DNA of 41,937 nucleotides from positions 1 to 41,937 of the forward strand of contig CALWDM010000021.1 of NCBI GenBank assembly GCA_944376695.1, read 5' to 3'. Under the pieces are notes generated by a model, which did not search any database, had not been told where the DNA came from, and was given only the letters and a program-made list of their open reading frames with translations. Source of the DNA: an uncultured Mediterraneibacter sp. GTDB lineage: Bacteria > Bacillota > Clostridia > Lachnospirales > Lachnospiraceae. Made by a program: the position numbers and the translations under genes. Of the stretch, positions 23,489 to 30,453 are shown in pieces. Every line of letters starts with the position of its first letter. Position 1 is the stretch's first letter.

Positions 23489-24937
23489 ATGAGTTCACAG
23501 AATCTTACTCTGCTGACTGATCTCTACGAACTGACCATGATGCAGGGTTATTTCGAGACACAGGAAAATGAAACCGTTATCTTTGACATGTTTTTCAGAG
23601 AAAATCCGAACAAAGGCGGTTATTCCATCATGGCCGGGCTGGAACAGGTCATCGAGTATATCAAGAATCTGAACTTTTCTTATGAAGATGTAGATTATCT
23701 GCGAGGGCTCGGGATCTTCAGCGAAGATTTTCTCCATTACCTGAGCGGATTCCACTTCAGCGGTGATATCTATGCGATCCCCGAGGGGAGCGTCATCTTC
23801 CCCCGCGAACCGCTGATCAAAGTGGTCGCGCCGATCATGGAGGCGCAGCTCGTGGAGACCGCGATTCTGACAATCATCAACCACCAGTGCCTGATTGCCA
23901 CAAAAGCCTCCCGCGTCGTCCACGCCGCTCAGGGGAACGGCGTCATGGAGTTTGGGCTGCGGCGTGCCCAGGGACCGGACGCGGGATTATACGGCGCGCG
24001 CGCGGCAATGATCGGCGGATGTGTCGGCACATCCAATGTGCTCGCGGGAGAACTGTTTGACGTGCCCGTCCTGGGGACCCACGCCCACAGCTGGATCATG
24101 AGCTTTAAGGATGAATATACCGCATTTAAAGAATATGCCCGCCTGTATCCGGACGCCTGCACTCTCCTCGTGGACACATACGACACGCTGAAATCCGGCG
24201 TCCCCAATGCGATCCGTGTATTTCAGGAAATGCGCGACGCGGGCATCCATCCCAGGAGCTACGGTATCCGCCTGGATTCCGGAGACCTGGCGTATCTGTC
24301 CAAAAAGGCGAGGAAAATGCTGGATGACGCCGGTTTCACAGACGCGGTCATCGCGGCTTCCAACGACCTGGATGAATTCCTCATCAATGACCTGAAGATC
24401 CAGGGCGCGCAGATCACTTCCTGGGGCGTAGGCACAAACCTCATCACTTCCAAAGACTGCCCGTCCTTCGGCGGGGTGTATAAGCTGGCGGCAATCCAGG
24501 ATGAGAACGGCGAATTTATACCGAAGATCAAGATCTCCGAGAACATTGAGAAGATCACGAATCCCGGGAACAAAACGATCTACCGGATCTATGACAAAGA
24601 GACAGGCAAGATGCGCGCGGACCTGATCTGCTTTGTCGGAGAGGAATACGATACCTCAAAGGACCTGCTCCTCTTTGACCCAAACGCCACCTGGAAGAAA
24701 ACAAGGCTCGCGGGCGGGACTTATACAATGAAGGAAATCCTGAAACCGGTCTTCATCCGGGGGGAGTGCAAATATCAGTCCCCCACAGTAAAAGAGATCG
24801 CCGAATTCTGCCGGCAGGAAAAGGAAACTCTCTGGGACGAGACAAAGCGTCTCTTCAATCCGCACAAAGTATATGTGGACCTGTCCCAAAAGCTGTACAA
24901 TACAAAAGCAGAGCTTCTCAACAGCGTCAATGTATGA
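23489..24937 (+). CDS. pncB: Nicotinate phosphoribosyltransferase
   Basis: This 482-residue Preiss-Handler pathway enzyme converts nicotinate, PRPP and ATP to nicotinate mononucleotide for NAD salvage. N-terminal LLTDLYELTMMQGYF, the GLRRAQGPDAGLYGARAA segment, and GTHAHSWIMSF (His198 and His200, a conserved active-site region) identify it. GIRLDSGDLAYLSK and TSWGVGTNL continue the phosphate-binding core. Length fits the longer bacterial type. GAGGG precedes the ATG. It is monocistronic or the first gene ahead of ddl-murF; a perfect but T-less hairpin at 24951-24973 lies between. Confidence 0.96.
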   Translation: MSSQNLTLLTDLYELTMMQGYFETQENETVIFDMFFRENPNKGGYSIMAGLEQVIEYIKNLNFSYEDVDYLRGLGIFSEDFLHYLSGFHFSGDIYAIPEGSVIFPREPLIKVVAPIMEAQLVETAILTIINHQCLIATKASRVVHAAQGNGVMEFGLRRAQGPDAGLYGARAAMIGGCVGTSNVLAGELFDVPVLGTHAHSWIMSFKDEYTAFKEYARLYPDACTLLVDTYDTLKSGVPNAIRVFQEMRDAGIHPRSYGIRLDSGDLAYLSKKARKMLDDAGFTDAVIAASNDLDEFLINDLKIQGAQITSWGVGTNLITSKDCPSFGGVYKLAAIQDENGEFIPKIKISENIEKITNPGNKTIYRIYDKETGKMRADLICFVGEEYDTSKDLLLFDPNATWKKTRLAGGTYTMKEILKPVFIRGECKYQSPTVKEIAEFCRQEKETLWDETKRLFNPHKVYVDLSQKLYNTKAELLNSVNV

Positions 24938-24950
24938 CCAGACATATGAT

Positions 24951-24973
24951 CCGGCACTGGATCCCAGTGCCGG
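24951..24973. terminator. Perfect hairpin between pncB and ddl (weak terminator)
   Basis: CCGGCACTGG-ATC-CCAGTGCCGG, a 10-bp perfect stem 14 bp past the pncB stop. The tail TTCTC is poor, so termination would be partial. An AT-rich tract (24989-25010) between it and ddl could hold a promoter, but no clear boxes are seen. Confidence 0.45.
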
Positions 24974-25033
24974 TTCTCAGCGCTTAAAACTATAAATATA
25001 AATAAAAAAACAGATCAAGGAGTATGAATCAGC

Positions 25034-26089
25034 ATGAAAATCATCGTACTTGCAGGCGGATTAAGCACAGAGCGGGACGTCTCCCTGGCGTCAGCAGCAG
25101 GAATATGCAGGACTCTCATAGAAAAAGGGCATGACGCATTCCTTCTGGATGTTTTCCTCGGGCTGGAAAACGCGCCGGAAAATCTGGAAGACGTATTTAC
25201 CCTTCCCGGCCGCGGGCTGGAGATTGCTGGCAATATCGGGACAGCCGAGCCGGATCTGGCGGCAGTAAAAGCTTCCCGCCCGGACCAGTCTGACTGCTTC
25301 CTGGGGCCAAATGTCATCGAACTCTGCCGTCTGGCGGATATTACCTTCCTCGGCCTTCACGGCGGCGAGGGGGAGAACGGGAAACTCCAGGCGACCTTTG
25401 ACCTGCTTGGCATCCGTTACACAGGCCCCGGCTCACTTGGCTGCGCGGTGGCGATGGACAAAGGCTTTACCAAACAGGTATTCCTCCAGTCCGGCATCGA
25501 CACCCCGGCAGGGGCTTGCCTGCACAAAAACGCAGCGGACCGCTCAGTCAGATCCCTGGGGCTTGACTTCCCGGTCGTGGTAAAACCCTGCTCCGGCGGA
25601 TCCAGCATCGGCGTATATATCGTAAATACGGAATCCGAATATGAAAAGGCTCTTGAAAAGTCCTTCCGCTATGAGGATGAAGTTGTCATCGAGGAATATA
25701 TCAAGGGAAGGGAATTTGCCTGCGGAGTCATTGACGGGGAGGCGCTTCCCCCGATCGAGATCATCCCGAAGACCGGATTTTTCGATTACGCGAACAAATA
25801 CCAGGCGGACGCGACTCTGGAAGTATGCCCTGCCGACATCCCGGAGGAGATCGACCGGCGGATGCGGGACCTGACGGTACGCGCCTTTCACGCGCTGAAG
25901 CTCAGTGTATACAGCCGTGCGGATTTTCTTCTGGATGAAAAAGGGAACCTGTACTGCCTGGAGATGAACACTCTCCCGGGAATGACCGCCGCAAGCCTTC
26001 TCCCAAAAGAAGCAAAGGCGATCGGCATTGAATACGGGGAGCTGTGCGAACTCATTATCAAAAAATCACTGGAGGCAAGATATTCATGA
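25034..26089 (+). CDS. ddl: D-alanine--D-alanine ligase
   Basis: This 351-residue ATP-grasp enzyme makes the D-Ala-D-Ala dipeptide for peptidoglycan. The N-terminus MKIIVLAGGLSTERDVSLAS, HGGEGENGKLQATFDLLGI, the ATP-binding VVKPCSGGSSIGV and the Mg-binding end LEMNTLPGMTAASLLP are all present. The omega-loop FFDYANKYQA keeps the Lys-Tyr pair typical of D-Ala-D-Ala rather than vancomycin-resistance D-Ala-D-Lac ligases; that reading is by analogy. Its stop overlaps the murF start (ATGA, 26086-26089), so this enzyme and the ligase that uses its product are coupled. Confidence 0.95.
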   Translation: MKIIVLAGGLSTERDVSLASAAGICRTLIEKGHDAFLLDVFLGLENAPENLEDVFTLPGRGLEIAGNIGTAEPDLAAVKASRPDQSDCFLGPNVIELCRLADITFLGLHGGEGENGKLQATFDLLGIRYTGPGSLGCAVAMDKGFTKQVFLQSGIDTPAGACLHKNAADRSVRSLGLDFPVVVKPCSGGSSIGVYIVNTESEYEKALEKSFRYEDEVVIEEYIKGREFACGVIDGEALPPIEIIPKTGFFDYANKYQADATLEVCPADIPEEIDRRMRDLTVRAFHALKLSVYSRADFLLDEKGNLYCLEMNTLPGMTAASLLPKEAKAIGIEYGELCELIIKKSLEARYS

Positions 26090-27465
26090 AACACATGTCA
26101 TTACAGGAAATCGCCGCTGCCTGCGGCGGTACATACCACGGCAGCCCCGAACTTGCTTCCCGGGAAGTCAGCAGCGTGGTCATTGACAGCAGGAAAGTGG
26201 AAAAAGACAGCCTTTTTATTGCGATAAAAGGAGCCCGGGTGGACGGTCACACTTTTATCCCCCAGGTAATGGAAAACGGGGCGCTCTGCTCCGTGTCCGG
26301 GCAGGATCTGGGCGATGTGCCCTATCCGTATATCCAGGTTGCCTCCTGCACTCAGGCATTAAAGGACATCGCGGAACACTACCGCCGCTCTCTGGACATC
26401 AAGGTAGTCGGGATCTCCGGCAGCGTCGGAAAGACAAGCACAAAAGAGATGATCGCCTCCGTGCTCAGCCAGAAATTCAATGTCCTGAAAACAGAGGGGA
26501 ACTTTAATAATGAGATCGGGCTTCCCCTGACCGTATTCAACCTCCGGGAAGAGCACGAGATCGCGGTGCTCGAGATGGGGATCAGCGGGTTCGGGGAAAT
26601 GACCCGCCTTGCGAAGATCGCCCGCCCTGACATCTGCGTGCTTACCAATATCGGAACGGCACACCTGGAAAACCTGGGCTCGCGCGACGGTGTCCTGAAG
26701 GCAAAAACAGAGATGTTTGACTATATGAACCCCAACGGCACGATCATACTGAACGGGGACGATGACAAGCTCCGGGAGTTTACTCCTCAAAACGGGATAA
26801 CGCCGGTCTATTTCGGTCTGGATCCCTCCTGTCCGTTCCACGCAAACCATATCGTAAGCCGCGGGCTGAAAGGAACAGATGCAGAATTCATCACGCCCAA
26901 GTCCCGTTTCCAGGCGCATATCAATATCCCCGGCAGCCATATGGTGTCCAATGCACTCGCCGGGGTCGCAGTGGGTTACGCCTTAGGCATGTCTGATGAG
27001 CAGATTGCCCGGGGCGTTGAGGTAAACGCGCCCATCCAGGGGCGCAGCAACCTGATCGAAACCGGGAAGTACACGGTGATCGATGACTGCTACAATGCAA
27101 ATCCTGCTTCTGTAAAGGCATCTCTGGATGTACTTTCCTGCGCAGACACCAGGACCGCAGCCATTCTGGGCGATATGTTTGAGCTGGGTGAGCATTCAGA
27201 AAAAATGCACTACGACACAGGCGCCCATGCCGCAGACGCGGGGATCGATGTCCTTGTATGCATCGGCAGACTCTCTGCGGACACTGCACGGGGAGCGCAA
27301 GAGACCGCGCAGAAAAAAGGGCTTTCCATGAAAGTCGTTCACTATGCTTCAAAAGAGGAATTTTTCGGGCAGGCAGACAGCCTTCTGAAAGAGCGCGATA
27401 CGATCCTGGTAAAAGCATCGCATGCAATGGAATTTTCCAGGATCGTAGACTGGCTCCAGCACTAA
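26086..27465 (+). CDS. murF: UDP-N-acetylmuramoyl-tripeptide--D-alanyl-D-alanine ligase
   Basis: This 459-residue Mur ligase attaches D-Ala-D-Ala to the UDP-MurNAc-tripeptide, the last cytoplasmic step of peptidoglycan precursor synthesis. The N-terminal domain contains VVIDSRKVEKDSLFIAIKGARVDGH. The P-loop GISGSVGKTSTKEM spans about 109-122, and EGNFNNEIGLPLTVFNL is the classic MurF segment. The C-terminal domain has IDDCYNANPASVKASLDVL. The start at 26086 is used because GGAGG lies upstream and it matches the family N-terminus; the frame is open for 14 more codons into ddl. Confidence 0.96.
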   Translation: MKHMSLQEIAAACGGTYHGSPELASREVSSVVIDSRKVEKDSLFIAIKGARVDGHTFIPQVMENGALCSVSGQDLGDVPYPYIQVASCTQALKDIAEHYRRSLDIKVVGISGSVGKTSTKEMIASVLSQKFNVLKTEGNFNNEIGLPLTVFNLREEHEIAVLEMGISGFGEMTRLAKIARPDICVLTNIGTAHLENLGSRDGVLKAKTEMFDYMNPNGTIILNGDDDKLREFTPQNGITPVYFGLDPSCPFHANHIVSRGLKGTDAEFITPKSRFQAHINIPGSHMVSNALAGVAVGYALGMSDEQIARGVEVNAPIQGRSNLIETGKYTVIDDCYNANPASVKASLDVLSCADTRTAAILGDMFELGEHSEKMHYDTGAHAADAGIDVLVCIGRLSADTARGAQETAQKKGLSMKVVHYASKEEFFGQADSLLKERDTILVKASHAMEFSRIVDWLQH

Positions 27466-27484
27466 CAGGAAAGGATAGATACCC

Positions 27485-28297
27485 ATGAAATATCAGGTTC
27501 TCGTACTGGATCTGGACGGTACGCTCACAAATTCAAAAAAAGAGATCACAGAGCCCACAAAACAGGCTCTGATCGACATCCAGGAAGCAGGAAACACCGT
27601 TGTCCTCGCCAGCGGCCGTCCGATCAACGGAGTCGCTCCTCTTGCCAAAGTTCTCCAGATGGACCGCTTCGGCGGATATATGCTCTCCTTTAACGGCGCG
27701 CGCATCACAAAATGTTCGACCGGTGAGATCATTTACAACCGTACAGTCCCCCGGGAGATCATACGGCCGGTATATGAATATGTAAAGACATTCCCCGGAC
27801 TGGACATTATCTCCTACACTGACACACAGATTATCTCAGGCATCCGGCCGAACCAATACGCAGAGATCGAATCCGGCATCAACAGCATGGAAATCATCTC
27901 CGTGGAAGACTTCCCGGCGTTTTTAAGCTTTCCGGTGAACAAGCTCCTCGTGACAGGCGCCCCTGAGGTCCTGGAGACAATGATGGAACCGCTCCGCAAT
28001 AAATATCACGGGCTTTTGAACATTTACCGCTCTGAGCCGTTCTTCCTTGAGATCATGCCGAAAAATGTGGACAAGGCCCATTCTCTGCAGAAGCTTCTGA
28101 ACAGCGTCGGTCTGACTTCGGATTCCATGATCTGCTGCGGAGACGGGTACAATGACCTGTCCATGATCGAATACGCCGGGCTTGGCGTGGCAATGGAAAA
28201 TGCCCAGCCGATCATCAAAGAATCCGCGGACTTTATCACCCGTTCCAATGATGAGGACGGCATCCTTCATGTGGTCAACCTGTTCATGCGCGATTAA
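27485..28297 (+). CDS. Cof-type HAD-IIB family hydrolase
   Basis: This 270-residue HAD phosphatase has motif I VLDLDGTL (D9, D11), motif II LASGRPI, and the C-terminal CCGDGYNDLSMI acidic motif. A Cof-type cap lies between. It follows murF by 19 bp with AGGAAAGG upstream, so it is the third gene of the ddl operon. Members of this family dephosphorylate sugar phosphates or related compounds. The link to cell-wall synthesis is only by position. Its stop codon overlaps that of the convergent uridine-kinase-like gene (TTAA at 28294-28297), leaving no room for an intergenic terminator. Confidence 0.92.
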   Translation: MKYQVLVLDLDGTLTNSKKEITEPTKQALIDIQEAGNTVVLASGRPINGVAPLAKVLQMDRFGGYMLSFNGARITKCSTGEIIYNRTVPREIIRPVYEYVKTFPGLDIISYTDTQIISGIRPNQYAEIESGINSMEIISVEDFPAFLSFPVNKLLVTGAPEVLETMMEPLRNKYHGLLNIYRSEPFFLEIMPKNVDKAHSLQKLLNSVGLTSDSMICCGDGYNDLSMIEYAGLGVAMENAQPIIKESADFITRSNDEDGILHVVNLFMRD

Positions 28298-28887
28298 ACG
28301 GTAAGACAGATACTGCATTTTTCTTTTATGCGGTATGTCTTAAAATACAGCTCTTCCAGCGGGATCCATTCATTCATAAACCGGGGCAGCATCTGGGGAC
28401 CATTTCTAATTAAGATCCTCTCTTGCTGCTCCGCCGGAGATACATCCATAAATATCCTGATATCATAGATATCCCCAAAATACGGATGACAGCTGTAAGC
28501 CCCCTCTATGACAATGAGGGGGCTCTTTACGATATGCACGGTTTCTCCAGGTTCCTGCCTGGAGCAGTCATACCGCTGATATTCAAATTGTTCTCTCCCT
28601 TCCAGGAGCGGAAGGATCACCTCCCGCCGGAACCGTTCCCGGTCCACATTCCCGCCCGGCTCTGCCAGCCTCTCCGGCGTCCTCTGCTCCTTCTGCAGAA
28701 AAAAGTCATCCATATGGACTATTTCAGCCCTGTACCGCTGTGCGATCATCCCTGCAAGAGTCGTCTTTCCGCTCCCGCAGCGTCCGTCGATCGCCAGGAG
28801 GACCGGAAAATTTTTCCTGGCTGAGCTGCCAGAGACATGTTTCTGTAGCTCTTCTTCAATCATCCCGATGATTTGCAATGGTTTCAT
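28294..28887 (-). CDS. Uridine-kinase-like P-loop NTPase
   Basis: This 197-residue small-molecule kinase of the uridine kinase/phosphoribulokinase superfamily has a Walker A GRCGSGKT at about 35-42. VHMDDFFLQKEQRTPERLAE is the substrate-binding region typical of the group, and PLIVIEGAYSCHPYF is the Walker B-like strand. It lacks the usual full length of Udk enzymes, and the phosphorylated substrate is unknown. ATG 28887 has no clear ribosome site; a TTG two codons upstream is an alternative. It lies 48 bp downstream of trxA on the same strand and may be cotranscribed. A hairpin-forming repeat (28303-28341) lies inside its last codons. Confidence 0.8.
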   Translation of the reverse strand: MKPLQIIGMIEEELQKHVSGSSARKNFPVLLAIDGRCGSGKTTLAGMIAQRYRAEIVHMDDFFLQKEQRTPERLAEPGGNVDRERFRREVILPLLEGREQFEYQRYDCSRQEPGETVHIVKSPLIVIEGAYSCHPYFGDIYDIRIFMDVSPAEQQERILIRNGPQMLPRFMNEWIPLEELYFKTYRIKEKCSICLTV

Positions 28888-28935
28888 TAGCAATGTTTTT
28901 ATTTCTGATATTATTTCCGATGTTACCGTATGGTC

Positions 28936-29244
28936 CTATTTTACCAGTTCAAGAAGCGCATTCTTCGGCACTGCTCCGATCTGTTTTCCCGCGATCTCTC
29001 CATTTTTAAACGCGATAAATGTAGGAATGCTCATCACACCAAATCTCTGCGCCAGTCCCATTTCCTCGTCAATATTGATCTTGCAGACTTTCACACCCGC
29101 TTCTTCTCCTGCGATCTCCTCCACGACCGGTCCCATCATCTTGCACGGTCCGCACCAGTCTGCGTAGAAATCAACCAGCACCGGCTTGTCAGCCTGCATT
29201 ACTTCCTGCTCAAAATTCGCTCCTGTCAACTTTGTTACTGCCAT
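28936..29244 (-). CDS. trxA: Thioredoxin
   Basis: This 102-residue thioredoxin has the redox motif W30-C-G-P-C34 and the cis-proline loop SIPTFIAFKNGE. It reduces protein disulfides in the cytoplasm, with electrons normally from thioredoxin reductase, which is not encoded here. AAAGGAGGATAT precedes the ATG. An inverted repeat overlaps the inferred -35 region (29311-29335), so the gene may be regulated; a Crp/Fnr-type regulator is encoded directly upstream. Confidence 0.96.
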   Translation of the reverse strand: MAVTKLTGANFEQEVMQADKPVLVDFYADWCGPCKMMGPVVEEIAGEEAGVKVCKINIDEEMGLAQRFGVMSIPTFIAFKNGEIAGKQIGAVPKNALLELVK

Positions 29245-29288
29245 GTTTATATCCTCCTTTAAAAGTGGTTTTTAACCGTTATGTTCTT

Positions 29289-29335
29289 ATTCTATCATAT
29301 TTTTTTGTTTTTTCAGTGACAAAATCACACTGAAA
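29289..29335 (-). promoter_or_regulatory. trxA promoter region with overlapping inverted repeat
   Basis: Minus strand extended -10 TGA-TAGAAT (hexamer 29294-29289). The inverted repeat TTTCAGTG-N9-CACTGAAA (29311-29318 and 29328-29335) covers where the -35 should be, and no good -35 hexamer is seen. This arrangement suggests an operator or activator site. Confidence 0.45.
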
Positions 29336-29336
29336 C

Positions 29337-29362
29337 GGATAACCGTGTCTGTCTTGTTATCC
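29337..29362 (-). terminator. Possible weak terminator after the Crp/Fnr gene
   Basis: GGATAAC (29362-29356 on minus) and GTTATCC (29343-29337) form a 7-bp stem 30 bp after the stop, followed only by GTTTC. Weak. Confidence 0.3.
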
Positions 29363-29392
29363 TGTATCCAAAACTCTCCCCCCTCCTTCGTC

Positions 29393-30061
29393 TCATATCT
29401 TCCCCAGCCCTGGAGCATCCAGTACTTCTATCCTGCCTCTGGTCAGTTTCACGAGACGGTCATTCTGGAACTGCTTTAAAATACGGGTCACCACTTCTCT
29501 CGCAGTGCCCACATCTCTCGCCAGAACATCATGGGTAATATTCAGCGTCTCTTCCCCGGTAATTCCCCGATGAGCCAAAAGAGCTCCCGCGACCCGGGAC
29601 GCCACATTAGAAAATACGAATTGATTAAAGAGCCACATAATATCCGAAAACTTCTCCGAAATCATCTCCATCGTATATTCTTTCACCGCGCTGCTCTCAT
29701 CATACAGCTTCCGGTAAATCTTTTTCGGTATCGTATATATCACGCAGTCTGTCTCCATCTCCATATCCAGTTCAATGTCCATACCGTTTAGCATACATGC
29801 TGCGCTCAGGATACTCACATCCCCCTCCAGCAGCCGGAATAGTGTAATATCTCCTCCTCCCGGGGAAGTAATAAAGACACGTACTCTCCCCTGGGCAATG
29901 ATCTGAACCCCCGCGCACTCTCCTCCTCCGAAGTGGAGCCCTGTCTTCTTCGGACACAGATTTCTCACTGTACTCATCTGTATCTCCACTCTCTGTCTCT
30001 CCGATAAGTCTTCCCAAAAGGGGAACACCTTTTTAAACATCTGTTCCAAATTCCCGTCCAT
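29393..30061 (-). CDS. Crp/Fnr family transcriptional regulator
   Basis: This 222-residue regulator has an N-terminal cyclic-nucleotide-binding-like beta barrel (about 15-130, with GECAGVQIIAQGRVRVFITS) and a C-terminal helix-turn-helix DVLARDVGTAREVVTRILKQF. One cysteine sits near residue 35 (RNLCPKK), another in GGGECAGV and one in AACMLNG, but no N-terminal Fnr-type four-cysteine cluster is visible, so an FeS sensor is not indicated. The start at 30061 has GGAGG 5 bp upstream; earlier ATGs are too close to it. A TGT-TATACT extended -10 lies at 30112-30104. Position suggests it may control trxA, but its effector is unknown. Confidence 0.9.
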   Translation of the reverse strand: MDGNLEQMFKKVFPFWEDLSERQRVEIQMSTVRNLCPKKTGLHFGGGECAGVQIIAQGRVRVFITSPGGGDITLFRLLEGDVSILSAACMLNGMDIELDMEMETDCVIYTIPKKIYRKLYDESSAVKEYTMEMISEKFSDIMWLFNQFVFSNVASRVAGALLAHRGITGEETLNITHDVLARDVGTAREVVTRILKQFQNDRLVKLTRGRIEVLDAPGLGKI

Positions 30062-30453
30062 CATATCCTCCAATACCCAGGGTTTGAATGCAACAATACA
30101 TTAAGTATAACACATTCTTGCTGTAAATACTGTACTATTTTCTTTCCCCGGCATGGATCCGGTTCCGTGAGCTGAATTTCATGTGAAATCACATGCGGCT
30201 TTCCAAATCTGAAAGTCAATGATTTAACATGATCATAATTCCTGGAAATCTGCTTGACAACGCGATTACTCAGGCAATAAAAATGTCCGCAAGACCGTAA
30301 ACGACCTATGCGGACAGGTTGATATTCTTCCTTCCTCATGGAGGGGGAGACGGGGCAGCCCACACTCCCGTGCTGCATCCGTTTTCTATAAACCGCGTTT
30401 CACTGTTTTCAGGCAGTTCATTTTCCCGGGAGGCTCCCCGCCAAAATACGCAT
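30062..30453. other. 392-bp intergenic region with Crp/Fnr promoter and overlapping palindromes
   Basis: It contains the extended -10 TGTTATACT (minus 30112-30104) for the regulator. Two overlapping inverted repeats, ATTTCA-TG-TGAAAT (30176-30189) and CATGTG-AAAT-CACATG (30180-30195), lie about 70 bp upstream of it. The terminator of the raffinose operon is at 30276-30316. No gene is seen in it. Confidence 0.6.
30276..30316 (-). terminator. Terminator of the alpha-galactoside operon
   Basis: Minus strand: TGTCCGCA (30316-30309) and TGCGGACA (30291-30284) enclose a 17-nt loop and are followed by TTTTTATT. It lies 138 bp after the GH13 stop. Confidence 0.65.

Noticed and set aside
25034-26089. 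Vancomycin-resistance-type D-Ala-D-Lac ligase
   Set aside because: The omega-loop keeps Lys-Tyr and the gene is coupled to murF with no vanH/vanX neighbours, so a housekeeping ddl is more likely.
28303-28341. Hairpin near the end of the HAD gene as a terminator
   Set aside because: It lies within the coding end of the convergent kinase gene, with no T-run on the plus strand.
30180-30195. Crp-type binding site (TGTGA...TCACA)
   Set aside because: Only two bases separate the half-sites instead of six, so it is not a standard Crp or Fnr site; reported only as an inverted repeat.
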